64,000 nucleotides of DNA from Corallococcus coralloides DSM 2259 (GCF_000255295.1 NC_017030.1:3348001-3412000), one strand, 5' to 3'; numbered from the stretch's first letter, positions 19,266 to 28,831 are shown. Notes: generated by a model not told the origin, from the letters alone. Made by a program: numbers and translations.

Positions 19266-22046
19266 CTACTGATACAGCAGCACCTTGTCCACCCAGCGCA
19301 TGTGGGGTTGCTTCTTGTGCCAGTCGAGGCGCTCGGCTCGCAGCGCCTGGGAGGGCTCCTCGCCGGACTGGATGCGCTCGCGCACCGAGCGGAAGAAGGC
19401 GCCCGCGTCGTTGGGGATCTCCGCCGTGGCGGCGAAGACGGCCCGCGCTCCGGAGGTCACGAACGCCTGCGGCAGCGATGACGTCTCATGCAGGATGGGC
19501 GGAAGGCGGGCCGCGCTGCACGCGCCCAGCACCACCAGGGGGGCGCCGTGCAGATGCCGGCGGCGCAGCTGCTCCGCGGTGAGGGCATAGAGGCCGTCCG
19601 GCTGCGGCGACAGCGCGATGACCGTGGCGTCCGACAGCGCGCGGTCCACCACGCCGTGCGCGTGGATGTCGATGTCCGTGGCCTGCTCCATCGCCTCCAG
19701 CACGCGCTCGGGCGTGGCCTGCGCGCCCTTGAGCCGCAGGAGCCGCTGCGCGCCCGCCAGGTCCACTTCCGCCGCCGAGGGCAGCCGCGCCAGCTTCAGC
19801 GTCTGGGGCGGCTCCACGTCCGACACCACCACGTGCAGGGGCGGCTTCGCGGGGGACGTCGCGGGGACGCCCGTGCTGACCCGGTAGCTCCAGGCCAGGT
19901 CCGCCGGCAGGATGCCCGCGCGGCTGTCCAGGGGCGCCGCGGCCAGCACCGCCACTCGGGGACAGTCGCGCAGCAGCTCCACCAGCTCGCCGGGCACCAG
20001 CCCCGTCAGGTCATCGCGCAGGGGCACCGTGCGCGAGGCGTCATAGTGCCCCTGCACCTGTCCCTGTGGACCGCGCACCACCGTCACGGTGCGCTCCGCC
20101 TCCACCGCCGCCGCCAGCACGCAGCCCTCCGGCACGGGCACCTGGAGGCTTTCGGCCACCACGTCCATGGCCTCCCGGAAGGCCCCGGCGTGGCCCGCGC
20201 TCACCGCGAGCGTCTGGAAGGCCACCGCCCTGGCGTCGCGCGCATCCGCGTTCACCCGCAGGAGCGGCTCCGCCTCCGCGATGGCCTGCCGCAGCACCCG
20301 CTGGCCCTCGCGCCAGTCGCGGTCCACGGCGAAGCGTCCCCGGATGAGCGTGGCCAGCACGCGCCGCCCCGCGTTCTCCCGAAGTGGACTCACGCGTGCC
20401 AGCTCCTCCATCAGGAGCGCTTCGTCGGACGGACGGGGCGCCAGCCGCGCCAGGTCCGCGAGGATCCACGCGCCCTGGAGCCCGGGCGTCTGGCCGCACG
20501 CCAGCGACGCCTCCAGCTCCTGCCGCGCCTCCTGCGGACGGAAGCGCATCAGCGCCAGCGAGGCCAGGTTGCGGTGCGCCAGGGTGCGCGCCACGCAGTC
20601 GTCGGGCTGACGGGCCAGGGACTCGGTGAGATAGGCGCGCGAGAGCGCCACCCGCACCTGGAAGCGGGTCGCGTTGGCCAGCATCACCAGCGCCTGGCCC
20701 TCGCGTTCCCATTCGCCCAGCGCGGCGGCCTCCTGCCACGCGGCCCTCGCGGACTCCTCTCCCTCCACCAGCCGGTTCGACGCGGTCGCGCGGCTGCTCA
20801 ACCGGATGAGCAGATCCACGCAGCGCAGGGGCAGCTTCTTCGCGCGGCACTCGCCCAGCGCCTCCCGCAGCCGGTCCCCGGCCTGGGTCCCCTGTCCCGA
20901 CAGGTCGTCCAGCCGCGCGCCTTCCTGCGCCACGCGCGAGAGGATCCAGGGATCCGTCTCGCCCGTCGTCAGGGCGCGAAGCTCCTCGTGCGTGCGCGCC
21001 ACGCCCGGCGTGCGCAAGAGCGCGCCCAGCAGCAGGTCCTTCGCCGTGGGCTCCTGGCGCAGCCGTTCGATGAGGCTCGCGGGGGTGGGGTGCGCGTCCT
21101 GAACCAGCTTCGCGTACTCGCGCGCGAGCGGCGCCCGGCGCGCGAAGTCCTGCGCCGCCATCCGCCGCACGGTGTCCTCCAGCACGGTGCCTCCGCCGGC
21201 CGCGTGGTCCAGCACCCCCGCGAGCGGCAGCAGGGCCTCCACCTGCTCGGAGCTCTCCGAGGTCGCCAGCAGCTCGTAGAACGACTCGCGCGCCATGCCC
21301 GGGAAGCGGGCCGCGCCCTCCACCGGCACGGGCGCCTGGGGCGAGCGCAGCCGGGCATGGAAGGCCTCTCGCGTGGCCTTCCATGCGTCCGCCCGGGCCT
21401 GGAACCGGGCGCGCAGCGTCCGCGCCTGCTCGCGCGCCTCGTCGCTCCAGCCGGGCTCGCCCTTCGCGGCCACCGCCTCGAACGCCGTGGCGGAGAGGAG
21501 CGTCAGCCCCAGCTCGCGCGCCACCACGGCGCGGTTCCAGCGCGCCTGCGGGTGCTCGGGCATGGCCTCCAGCGTGGCGTCCAGCAGGGTCAGGGCTTCG
21601 TCGGAGTGGCCGCGCAGGATGGCGACGGCGGCCAGGTCACTGTCGCGGTCCAACGACGGCGACGCGCGCCTGAGGTACGCGAGCCCCTGCTCCGTGTCGC
21701 CATGCAGGAGGTAGCTGACGCCCACCCCGTGCGCGTCGCCGCGCTCCTCCAGGCGGGACAGCGCGCCCAGGGGCACCGGCGGGGCCAGCGCATCCCGTCG
21801 GGGGGGCGCATGGGGGCGGTATACGTCCGCGGCGGGGAGGCTCAGCCGCACCTCCAGGGGACGGTGGGTCGCGTCCGCGAGCCACAGCGCGGGCGTCTCC
21901 GGCCCGGCGCCCTGCTGCTTCCAGACGCGCACGGCGCCGAAGCCCAGGGCCATGCAGAGCGCCAGGGCCACGAGTCCCCAGACGCGCGCCACGCCTGTGC
22001 GCCCCGGCAGGCGTGTGCCTCGGGGCGTTTGCCACATGCCAGCCAT
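19266..22046 (-). CDS. Membrane-anchored TPR-CHAT protein (caspase-like peptidase family)
   Basis: 926 residues. A single membrane segment (about 19-42) is followed by a long helical, TPR-like region (about 90-640) and a C-terminal CHAT domain (about 690-926). The catalytic dyad is visible: H797 in DIHAHGVVD and C843 in VVLGACSAAR. CHAT proteases belong to the caspase/separase clan and often act as effectors in bacterial stress or cell-death pathways. The large domain would face the periplasm or the cytoplasm depending on anchor orientation; basic residues before the segment favour a periplasmic C-terminus. ATG at 22046 has GGGAGG six bases upstream. No sigma factor or gasdermin-like partner adjoins it. 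Confidence 0.85.
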   Translation of the reverse strand: MAGMWQTPRGTRLPGRTGVARVWGLVALALCMALGFGAVRVWKQQGAGPETPALWLADATHRPLEVRLSLPAADVYRPHAPPRRDALAPPVPLGALSRLEERGDAHGVGVSYLLHGDTEQGLAYLRRASPSLDRDSDLAAVAILRGHSDEALTLLDATLEAMPEHPQARWNRAVVARELGLTLLSATAFEAVAAKGEPGWSDEAREQARTLRARFQARADAWKATREAFHARLRSPQAPVPVEGAARFPGMARESFYELLATSESSEQVEALLPLAGVLDHAAGGGTVLEDTVRRMAAQDFARRAPLAREYAKLVQDAHPTPASLIERLRQEPTAKDLLLGALLRTPGVARTHEELRALTTGETDPWILSRVAQEGARLDDLSGQGTQAGDRLREALGECRAKKLPLRCVDLLIRLSSRATASNRLVEGEESARAAWQEAAALGEWEREGQALVMLANATRFQVRVALSRAYLTESLARQPDDCVARTLAHRNLASLALMRFRPQEARQELEASLACGQTPGLQGAWILADLARLAPRPSDEALLMEELARVSPLRENAGRRVLATLIRGRFAVDRDWREGQRVLRQAIAEAEPLLRVNADARDARAVAFQTLAVSAGHAGAFREAMDVVAESLQVPVPEGCVLAAAVEAERTVTVVRGPQGQVQGHYDASRTVPLRDDLTGLVPGELVELLRDCPRVAVLAAAPLDSRAGILPADLAWSYRVSTGVPATSPAKPPLHVVVSDVEPPQTLKLARLPSAAEVDLAGAQRLLRLKGAQATPERVLEAMEQATDIDIHAHGVVDRALSDATVIALSPQPDGLYALTAEQLRRRHLHGAPLVVLGACSAARLPPILHETSSLPQAFVTSGARAVFAATAEIPNDAGAFFRSVRERIQSGEEPSQALRAERLDWHKKQPHMRWVDKVLLYQ

Positions 22047-22111
22047 CCGGGGCCTCCCGCGTGCCCCCGCACCATCTCCGCGGGTCCTGCGGGCTCCAGT
22101 CTAGGGCCAAT

Positions 22112-22138
22112 GCCCCCGGGGCTGACAAACCCGGGGGC
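22112..22138 (-). terminator. Terminator-like hairpin between the M14 and CHAT genes
   Basis: Perfect 9-bp arms GCCCCCGGG and CCCGGGGGC around a 9-base loop lie 26 bases beyond the start of the downstream M14 gene's stop region, in the 117-base gap. Seen from the minus strand, it follows the CHAT gene's start side, so it can insulate neither gene fully. No T run is present. Confidence 0.3.
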
Positions 22139-22163
22139 GAGGAGGCGTCCGGAGGTGTACTGC

Positions 22164-23828
22164 CTACTCCACCTTCAGGGGGGGGCGCGTGGCCTCCACG
22201 ACGCGGTGGATGGGGTACAGCTCGCCCACGGTGAGGCTGTCATCCAGGAACTGCCAGCGGCAGAAGCCGTCGTCCGAGTGCGGCTCCAGCAGGTAGGTGA
22301 TGAGCGTGCCCGTGCGCTGGTCGGTGGGGACCTTGAGGGTGCCGGCGGGGAACTCGCGCTCGGAGCGCTCGGGGGCCACGGTGAGGATGGTCTCGAAGCG
22401 CACCGGCTTGGGCTTCTGGCTCAAGGGGACTTCGTCCTGGCCGGGGGGCGGCACGTTGGCGGCGACGTCCGGGCTGAAGGTCTGCTCGCGGCGGGCGATG
22501 CGGTAGCTGTCCACCTGGAAGCGCTGCGCCTTGGCGAGCTTCTCGAAGCGGATGCCGTGGCCTTCCAGCCGGGACGCGAGCGACGCGGGCACCAGGTACG
22601 CGGACGGCGTGCTCACCGACTGCGTGGGCACGAAGGTGCGGTAGTGCGGCGTCTTGTAGACCTTCTTGCGCTTGCCCGGGTAGCGGCGCGCCTGGATGCT
22701 GGCCTCGTCGAAGGAGTTGATGGCGGCGATGTCCTTGCCCAGCACGTAGGCCGGGTAGTCGAACACCAGCGCCCCTTCCGCGTCGCGCTGGGCGACGCCG
22801 AAGTTGATGCCCACCCACTCCTTCGCGTCAGGGGACTTGCCGCGCGCGATGATGGCGGCCTCCTCGAACTCGGTGACCCGGCGGTAGTCCTTGGCGTAGC
22901 GGGCGGCGTCGCGGATGAGCTCCAGCACCCACGCGCGGATGACGGCGCAGCGGCGGGGGAAGTCGATGTAGCTGTACGTCTCCAGCAGCACGTCCAGCCG
23001 GCCCAGGAGGCCGCGGAAGTGGCTGCCGAAGCGGGGCAGCGCGGGGTAGGTGTGCCAGCCGGAGGTCGGGTCGCCTTCCTTGAGGAAGTTGCCGTACCAG
23101 AAGCTGTCGAAGCCGTGCTTCTTCTTCACGGCGGCGGACACGCGCTCGGCCAGCTCGCGGTTGTAGTCGCGCGAGGTGTGGAGGAGCTCCGCGTTGCCGT
23201 GCGGGATGTCGAAGGTGAGGTCGAACCCGTGGATGCTGCCGTCGGTGGTGTGGCAGTCCACGAAGAGGTGCGGCCACCACGCCTGGTACAGCTTCGCCAG
23301 GGCGCGCGTCTCCGGCGCCTCCTGCTTCATGTTGTCGCGGTTGAGGTTCCAGCCCTCGCCCGTGTAGCGCATGCCCACGCCACCGGGCGGGTTGACCTGG
23401 CCCTCCAGGTTCTTCAGGTCCAGCGCGCGGTTGCCCTTGCTGATGCGATCATTGCCGTCTGGGTTGAAGTTGGGGACGAACACGAGGCACAGCCGGTCCA
23501 GGATCTTCTTGCCCAGCGACGTGAGCGTGAGGTCGCGCGCGAGCGCCTGGAGGGTCTCCTTGCCCTCCACCTCACCGGCGTGGATGTTGGCCTCCACCAT
23601 CACGACGATCTTCTTCTGCTTCTTCGCCAGCTCCGGCGTGAAGCAGTTGCGGTCGCTGAGGATGAGCGCCATGAGCGGCTGACCTTCACCGCTCTGGCCA
23701 AAGTCCACGCGCTTCGCGAGCTTCGTCTGGGCACAGAGGGCGTCGACGAAGGCAACCACGTCGGCGCTGCGGGACGTTTCCTGGTAGTCGGTGGCTTCCG
23801 CGCGGGTGAGCAGCTTGGGAGTGGGCAT
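22164..23828 (-). CDS. M14-family zinc carboxypeptidase
   Basis: 554 residues. The zinc motif HxxE is H83-E86 in EANIHAGEVEGKE, the third ligand is H193 in DCHTTDG, and the catalytic Glu lies in LLETYSYID. NPDGNDR and GWNLNRD match the substrate-binding Asn/Arg motifs of M14. A C-terminal extension of about 200 residues (from about 350) has no motif I can name. No signal peptide is obvious, so it may be cytoplasmic or exported by another route. It shares a 123-base divergent promoter region with the first lipoprotein of the tandem array. Confidence 0.9.
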   Translation of the reverse strand: MPTPKLLTRAEATDYQETSRSADVVAFVDALCAQTKLAKRVDFGQSGEGQPLMALILSDRNCFTPELAKKQKKIVVMVEANIHAGEVEGKETLQALARDLTLTSLGKKILDRLCLVFVPNFNPDGNDRISKGNRALDLKNLEGQVNPPGGVGMRYTGEGWNLNRDNMKQEAPETRALAKLYQAWWPHLFVDCHTTDGSIHGFDLTFDIPHGNAELLHTSRDYNRELAERVSAAVKKKHGFDSFWYGNFLKEGDPTSGWHTYPALPRFGSHFRGLLGRLDVLLETYSYIDFPRRCAVIRAWVLELIRDAARYAKDYRRVTEFEEAAIIARGKSPDAKEWVGINFGVAQRDAEGALVFDYPAYVLGKDIAAINSFDEASIQARRYPGKRKKVYKTPHYRTFVPTQSVSTPSAYLVPASLASRLEGHGIRFEKLAKAQRFQVDSYRIARREQTFSPDVAANVPPPGQDEVPLSQKPKPVRFETILTVAPERSEREFPAGTLKVPTDQRTGTLITYLLEPHSDDGFCRWQFLDDSLTVGELYPIHRVVEATRPPLKVE

Positions 23829-23951
23829 AGGTGCCGCGCATCCGAGCGCTCCGGACCTGCGGCGTCAAGCACGCGCGGTGGGGGCCGTCTTGCCGCGCCG
23901 TGGCGGTGTCCCATATGAAACCCCGACAGAGAGTGGAGTCGAGGGGGCTTC

Positions 23952-24998
23952 ATGACGCGGAGTGATCAGCGGCGAGGGCACGCGTGGGGCGTGCTGCTCC
24001 TGGGCTGCGCGGCGGTGTGGGGGGCGGGGTGCAAGAAGGAACAGCCCCAGCCCAGAGCGTCCGTATATGCGGGGGCGGTGGCCGTCGCCGTGGCCGACGC
24101 GGGCGTTCCCGACGCGGGGCCGGTGGCGAAGGTGGCGAAGCCGCTGCGCTTCTCGGACGTGGTGTTCAAGCGGGACGGGAGGCGCCTGGACGTGACGTAC
24201 AGGCTCACCAACCCGGGGACGGCGCAGGGGCGTGGGGATGCGTGCCTGGCGCTGCTCGACGAGAAGGGCGTCCTCGCCCACGTGCGGAGGCTGGGCCACA
24301 TCGCCGTGAAGGGCGGCACGGACGACGTGTTCGAGGACTTCGTCTACCTGCCCGAGGAAGGCTGGCCGCAGGCCTGGACCGTGCTGCTGTACACGGCCGC
24401 CGAACGTCTCTGTGAGAATGACGACTTCGGGGCGACCAGCGAGCCCCTGCGCCTGCTCTCCACGGGAGAGCCCGCGCCCGCGGGAGCACCCGCGCCCAGT
24501 CGGACGCAACCGTTGACAGCGGGGGAACTCCAGCTGTCCGGCGTCACGCTGGCGCAGCCCGGTGGGGGCACACGCTACGAGCTTACGTACACGGTGAAGA
24601 ACGTGAGCGCCCGGCGCATCAATGGCCGGGTCTGCCTCCGGGGGTACGAAGGGGAGCAGGACGACTTCCTGCTCTTCGCCTCGATGGGTGAGCTCAGCGT
24701 GGCGCCCGGCGCGGAGGAGACGCGCACCGACGAGGTCGACGCCTCGGACGCCAAGGCCTGGGACCGGGTTTCCACGCTGGACCTCTTCGTGGCTGAGCAG
24801 ATGTGCTTGCTGGCCGATTCGAAGCTGGCTCCCTCCCGCATCGAGTTCAGGAAGCCTGACCACGTCCATTCTCCCGATGAGGACGCGACCGGGACGGACT
24901 GGAGTGATGCCGTCGAACCCGAACCGGCGTTCCCACAGGAGCCTCCTTCATCGGACGATGACGATGATGACGCGTCGTCAGAGTCCCCGGGGAACTGA
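23952..24998 (+). CDS. Tandem-array lipoprotein A
   Basis: 348 residues. The lipobox ends at VWGAGC (Cys27) and a KKEQPQ stretch follows. Two beta-sandwich-like repeats are visible, one starting PLRFSDVVFKRDGRRLDVTY and the other LQLSGVTLAQPGGGTRYELTY, each with a Cys. The tail is acidic (DDDDDD). First of three neighbouring paralogues sharing the lipobox and both repeats. I do not recognise a named domain or a function. Position suggests an outer-envelope lipoprotein; Lys at +2 and +3 does not settle inner versus outer membrane. Confidence 0.8.
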   Translation: MTRSDQRRGHAWGVLLLGCAAVWGAGCKKEQPQPRASVYAGAVAVAVADAGVPDAGPVAKVAKPLRFSDVVFKRDGRRLDVTYRLTNPGTAQGRGDACLALLDEKGVLAHVRRLGHIAVKGGTDDVFEDFVYLPEEGWPQAWTVLLYTAAERLCENDDFGATSEPLRLLSTGEPAPAGAPAPSRTQPLTAGELQLSGVTLAQPGGGTRYELTYTVKNVSARRINGRVCLRGYEGEQDDFLLFASMGELSVAPGAEETRTDEVDASDAKAWDRVSTLDLFVAEQMCLLADSKLAPSRIEFRKPDHVHSPDEDATGTDWSDAVEPEPAFPQEPPSSDDDDDDASSESPGN

Positions 24999-25029
24999 CG
25001 CCGGAGTGTCGTCACCAAGGAAAGACATC

Positions 25030-25968
25030 ATGATGCGGTACGGGGCGTTGTTGTTGGGATGCGCGGCGGTCTGGGGCACGGGGTGCAAGAAGGAGCAGCC
25101 GCAGGCGAGCGCGCCCGTGGACGCGGGCGTGGTGGCCGCGGGTGTGCCAGATGCGGGGTCCGTGGCGAAGGGGCCGAGGCCCCTGCGGTTCTCGAACGTG
25201 GTGCTCAAACGCCAGGACGACACCGTGAACGTGAGCTACACGCTCACCAACCCGGGGACGGCGCAGGGTCGAGGGGACGCGTGCCTGATGCTGGTCGATG
25301 ATCAGAACCGGGCCATCGCCGTGTCGCGGCTGGGGGGCATCACCGTGAAGGGCGGGTTGGAGGACGCGTTCGAGGACACGGTGAAGGTGGCCGACCTGCA
25401 ATGGAAACAGGCCCGCTCCGTGATGCTCTACTCGACGGAGTATGGCTCCTACTGCTCCACCAGCGACCTCAAGCCGATCAGTGAGTTCCTCCGGTTGCTC
25501 CCGACGGGAGCGCCCGCGCCAGCGGGCCTGCCCGTGCCCGCGCAGCCGCAGGACGTGACGTCAGGGGACTTCGCGGTGTCCGGCATCCGGGTGAACCAGG
25601 CCGGGAGCTCCGCGGGCGCTTCCGTCACCTACACGGTGAAGAACGTGAGCGACCACCGGGCCGCGGGGACGGGGTGCCTGCGGGCCTATGCGCAGGAGGG
25701 CACCCGTGCCCTGGAAGAGCTCGAGGCAGGGGAGTTCGACCTGGCTCCGAACGCTTCAGAGACCCGGACGGCGACCCTCAAGTTCGCTGACGCCACGCAC
25801 TGGGCCGCGGTGAAGGTGCTGCGCTTCTTCGCGAGCCCCTATGGCTGCGTGGACACGGAGGGGCCGGAGAACCCGGGCTTCCCGCTCAGCGGTCCATCGG
25901 AGGTCCAGCCAGGTGACGCGGCGCCGGGCGGAACTGGCAGTGGGGAGGCTCACCATGACGAGGAATGA
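25030..25968 (+). CDS. Tandem-array lipoprotein B
   Basis: 312 residues. Lipobox at VWGTGC (Cys19), then KKEQPQAS as in paralogue A, and the same two repeats (PLRFSNVVLKRQDDTVNVSY, then FAVSGIRVNQAGS). The acidic tail of A and C is reduced to a short Gly/Ser/Asp end. ATG at 25030 has AAGGAAAG five bases upstream. Its 3' end overlaps the start of paralogue C by 14 nt. It is the most diverged of the three. Confidence 0.8.
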   Translation: MMRYGALLLGCAAVWGTGCKKEQPQASAPVDAGVVAAGVPDAGSVAKGPRPLRFSNVVLKRQDDTVNVSYTLTNPGTAQGRGDACLMLVDDQNRAIAVSRLGGITVKGGLEDAFEDTVKVADLQWKQARSVMLYSTEYGSYCSTSDLKPISEFLRLLPTGAPAPAGLPVPAQPQDVTSGDFAVSGIRVNQAGSSAGASVTYTVKNVSDHRAAGTGCLRAYAQEGTRALEELEAGEFDLAPNASETRTATLKFADATHWAAVKVLRFFASPYGCVDTEGPENPGFPLSGPSEVQPGDAAPGGTGSGEAHHDEE

Positions 25969-27067
25969 CTGGCGAAGGAGGACCCTGGGCGTGCTGCTCG
26001 TCGGGGGCGCGGCGGTGTGGGGGGCGGGGTGCCAGAAGGAACAGCCCCAGGCGAGCGCCCTGCCCGACGCTGGCGTGGTGGCGGTGGCCCAGGCGGGGGG
26101 CCAGGACGCGAAGCCGGTGGCGAAGCCGCTGAAGTTCTCCGGCGTGCGGCTCAAGCGCGACAGGTATTACCTGGACGTCACGTACACGCTCACCAACCCG
26201 GGGACGGCGCAGGGGCGGGGAGAGGCGTGCCTGTCGTTGCTGGATGAGAAGGGCTTCGTCGTCCGGACGCTGCGCCTGGGGCACGTCACCGTGAAGGGCG
26301 GCACGGACGACGTCTTCATGGATCGCGTGTTTCTTCCGGAGGAGTTCTGGCCGCAGACCCGGACGGTGCTGCTGTACACGGCCCGGGAGTACCACTGTGA
26401 AAACGACGCCTTCAGCGAGGCCAGCGAGCCGTTGCGGCTGCTCCCCACGGGAAGCCCCGCCCCCGCGGACGCGCCGGCACCCGGGCGGCCGGAGAAGCCG
26501 AAGCCGGGGGAACTCACGCTGTCCGACGTCGAGCTGACGCAACAAGGCAGGAGCGACGAGTATCGCCTCCGGTACACGGTGAAGAACGTGAGCGCCCGGC
26601 GCATCAATGGTCAGGCCTGTCTCCAGGGGTACGGAGCGGTCCCGGAGCCGGACGAGGACAGGGCCACCCTGGTGGCGAGCACCCTGGACACGTTCAGCGT
26701 GCCCGCCGGCGCGACGGTGACCTTCACCGACCCCGTCAACTTCCCCGACCCCCGGCGCTGGGACGAAGTGGCCACGCTGGACCTGTTCCTCGATGCGCGG
26801 GGGTGCGCGTCGAAGCCAGAGGCGGCGCCGGCCCGTCTGCGGTTCGACAAGCCCGAGAACGTCCGTGCTCCCGGCGAGGGCGGGCCCGAACTGGACGAGA
26901 GCGACGCCTTCGAGCCCGACGAGGATACGGAGACGGCGCTGGACGAGGGTGACGCCAGGGACCCCGACGAAGAGGAGACGGGAATGGACGAGAGCGACGC
27001 CTACGACCCTGAAGTGGAGTTTCCGCAGGAGCCGTCTTCTCCGGCGGATGAAGAGACGGCGGACTGA
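25955..27067 (+). CDS. Tandem-array lipoprotein C with acidic tail repeats
   Basis: 370 residues. Lipobox at VWGAGC (Cys26), QKEQPQAS, and the two repeats shared with A and B; it resembles A more than B (for example VKNVSARRINGQACL). A strong GGGGAGG precedes the ATG by six bases, inside the end of gene B. The C-terminal 70 residues contain three degenerate copies of a unit beginning LDESDAFEPDEDTE, giving a strongly negative tail that ends in FPQEPSSP like A. The tail may bind cations or a basic partner. Function is unknown. Confidence 0.8.
   Translation: MTRNDWRRRTLGVLLVGGAAVWGAGCQKEQPQASALPDAGVVAVAQAGGQDAKPVAKPLKFSGVRLKRDRYYLDVTYTLTNPGTAQGRGEACLSLLDEKGFVVRTLRLGHVTVKGGTDDVFMDRVFLPEEFWPQTRTVLLYTAREYHCENDAFSEASEPLRLLPTGSPAPADAPAPGRPEKPKPGELTLSDVELTQQGRSDEYRLRYTVKNVSARRINGQACLQGYGAVPEPDEDRATLVASTLDTFSVPAGATVTFTDPVNFPDPRRWDEVATLDLFLDARGCASKPEAAPARLRFDKPENVRAPGEGGPELDESDAFEPDEDTETALDEGDARDPDEEETGMDESDAYDPEVEFPQEPSSPADEETAD
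26891..27016 (+). repeat. Three degenerate 45-48 bp repeats encoding an acidic tail
   Basis: Units begin near 26891, 26939 and 26984, each with a (C/A)TGGACGAG..GACGCC core and coding an SDA/GDA-type acidic unit. The first step is 48 bp and the second 45 bp, so the frame is kept. Paralogue A carries a single such unit. Confidence 0.65.
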
Positions 27068-27080
27068 AGAGGGCGTTCCC

Positions 27081-28031
27081 ATGGACCTGGCGACATCCCC
27101 ACTATTCGAACGGCTCCAGCGCGCGGACCATGTGCTCCTCGCGGGCGCGGGAGGCGGCTTCGACATCTACTGCGGCCTGCCGCTGTATTTCCGGCTGCGC
27201 GAGATGGGCAAGCGCGTGTCGCTGGCGAACCTGAGCTTCACGGTCCTGGACCGTGTGGACGGACGCGTCGTGGCCCCGGGGCTGATGGAGGTCCGCGCGG
27301 AGACGCAGGGGCCGGCGCACTACTTCCCGGAAGGCGTGCTCGCCCGGTGGTTCCAGGCGCGAGGCGAGTCCGTCTCCATCTACTGCTTCGACAAGGTCGG
27401 GGTCGCGCCGTTGAGCGCGGCCTGGGCGGCACTGCAAACGGAGCTGGGCTTCGACACGGTGGTGCTGGTGGACGGCGGCACGGACATCCTCATGCGCGGC
27501 GACGAGGCCGGGCTGGGCACACCCGAGGAGGACGTCTCGAGCCTGGCTGCGGTGGATTCACTGACGCTGCGGGACAAGCTGATCGTCTGCCTGGGTTTCG
27601 GCGTGGATGCGTTCCACGGCATCTGTCACGCGCACTACCTGGAGGCGGTCGCGGACCTGAGCCGGCGCGGGGCCTACCTGGGCGTCACCGCGCTGCTGCC
27701 GGGGATGCCGGAGGTGGACCGCTACCGCGAGGCGGTCATGTTCTCTTCCGAGGAGATGGCCCGGCGCCCGAGCATCGTGTCGCTGTCGGTGGTGGGCGCC
27801 ATCGACGGCGACTACGGCGACCAGCACCGCACGTCGCGCACGCAGGGCAGCAAGCTGTTCATCAACCCGCTGATGAGCATGTACTGGGCCTTCGACCTGG
27901 ACGCGGTCGCCCGGCGCTGCCTGTACCTGGAGCCGCTGCGGGACACGACCACGAGCTGGGAGGTGAGCGCGCGCATCGAGACCTTCCGCGCCCGGCACCC
28001 CACGAAGCCGTGGGAGGACATCCCCGTCTAG
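27081..28031 (+). CDS. DUF1152-family protein
   Basis: 316 residues. The N-terminal glycine-rich motif VLLAGAGGGFDIYCGLPLYF and the later VLVDGGTDILMRGDE match DUF1152 proteins, a family of unknown function with a Rossmann-like N-terminus. There is no signal peptide, so it is cytoplasmic. It follows the lipoprotein array by 13 bases with GAGG upstream of the ATG and may be cotranscribed. Its TAG sits in a CTAG that also holds the stop of the convergent methyltransferase gene. Confidence 0.8.
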   Translation: MDLATSPLFERLQRADHVLLAGAGGGFDIYCGLPLYFRLREMGKRVSLANLSFTVLDRVDGRVVAPGLMEVRAETQGPAHYFPEGVLARWFQARGESVSIYCFDKVGVAPLSAAWAALQTELGFDTVVLVDGGTDILMRGDEAGLGTPEEDVSSLAAVDSLTLRDKLIVCLGFGVDAFHGICHAHYLEAVADLSRRGAYLGVTALLPGMPEVDRYREAVMFSSEEMARRPSIVSLSVVGAIDGDYGDQHRTSRTQGSKLFINPLMSMYWAFDLDAVARRCLYLEPLRDTTTSWEVSARIETFRARHPTKPWEDIPV

Positions 28032-28831
28032 CGCACGGGCATCCCGAGCACGTAGGTGACGGCGCCCTTGCCCTTCTCGCGCACCTCGCCCACCTCCCAC
28101 GTGTAACCGGGGCGCTGGAGGCTTTGGGTCAGGGCCTTCAGCTCCTCCGGCCGGTGTGCCCTGAGCGTGGACACCAGCCCGTCCCACGCGAGCGCCAACG
28201 GCGCCACGGGCACCGCGTAGGTGAACAGCAGGCGCAGGGGTGTCAGCGGCCGGATGAACGGCGTGAAGAGCAGCACCAGCAGCGGCACGAACAGCGTGCC
28301 CAGCACCCCGCCCGGTGTGCGGTGCACGACCTCGAAGGCCGCGAACGCTTCGCCCCGCCGCTGTGCGTCCTCCATCACCTCGCGCACCTCCTCCGGCCGG
28401 AAGTGGTGCAGGGCGTTGAAGAGCGTCCGCATGCCGCGCAGGTCCTCGGGTACCTGCCGCGCATCCACGGGCCGGGGCAGGTACGTGGCGCCTTCCGCGC
28501 GTGCCCGCTCGGCGGCCTCCGCGTTGGGGTACAGGTCCGTGAGCACGGCCCGTGTCTTCAATCCGTGGCGGGCCTCCAGCAGCCGTTGCAGGCGGGGCAC
28601 GGGCCCCTGGCCGCCGGAACCCAGGTCCACCAGGGTGTCCGTGCCGGACGCCTGGAGCCCCTTCGCGAGCACGTCCGCCGCCGCGTCGAACAACCCCATC
28701 CTCGTGGACACCGCGTGCAGGTAGTCCGTGGACAGGTTGCGCGCCGCGCGCGGATACCAGGGCTGATCAATCAGCTCGAAGAGGTGCAGGCGGGGCAGCA
28801 GGGTGGGGTGCTCGGTGGCGGTGGAATCCAT
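28028..28831 (-). CDS. SAM-dependent methyltransferase-like protein
   Basis: 267 residues. TLVDLGSGGQGPVPRLQRLL is a class I methyltransferase motif I, and the following TDLYPN and NALHHFRPEEV fit motifs II and post-motif positions. A hydrophobic stretch (VLGTLFVPLLVLLFTPF and TYAVPVAPLALAWDG, about residues 180-225) suggests membrane association or a lipidic substrate. ATG at 28831 was preferred over a start 36 bases upstream. Divergent from the AraC regulator, with only about 96 bases between, which may be a regulatory target. Confidence 0.72.
   Translation of the reverse strand: MDSTATEHPTLLPRLHLFELIDQPWYPRAARNLSTDYLHAVSTRMGLFDAAADVLAKGLQASGTDTLVDLGSGGQGPVPRLQRLLEARHGLKTRAVLTDLYPNAEAAERARAEGATYLPRPVDARQVPEDLRGMRTLFNALHHFRPEEVREVMEDAQRRGEAFAAFEVVHRTPGGVLGTLFVPLLVLLFTPFIRPLTPLRLLFTYAVPVAPLALAWDGLVSTLRAHRPEELKALTQSLQRPGYTWEVGEVREKGKGAVTYVLGMPVR

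Noticed and set aside
19488-23918. A nearly 1,480-codon open frame antisense to the CHAT and M14 genes
   Set aside because: Composition is Arg/Gly/His/Val-rich without domains; it crosses two well supported minus-strand genes and their gap.
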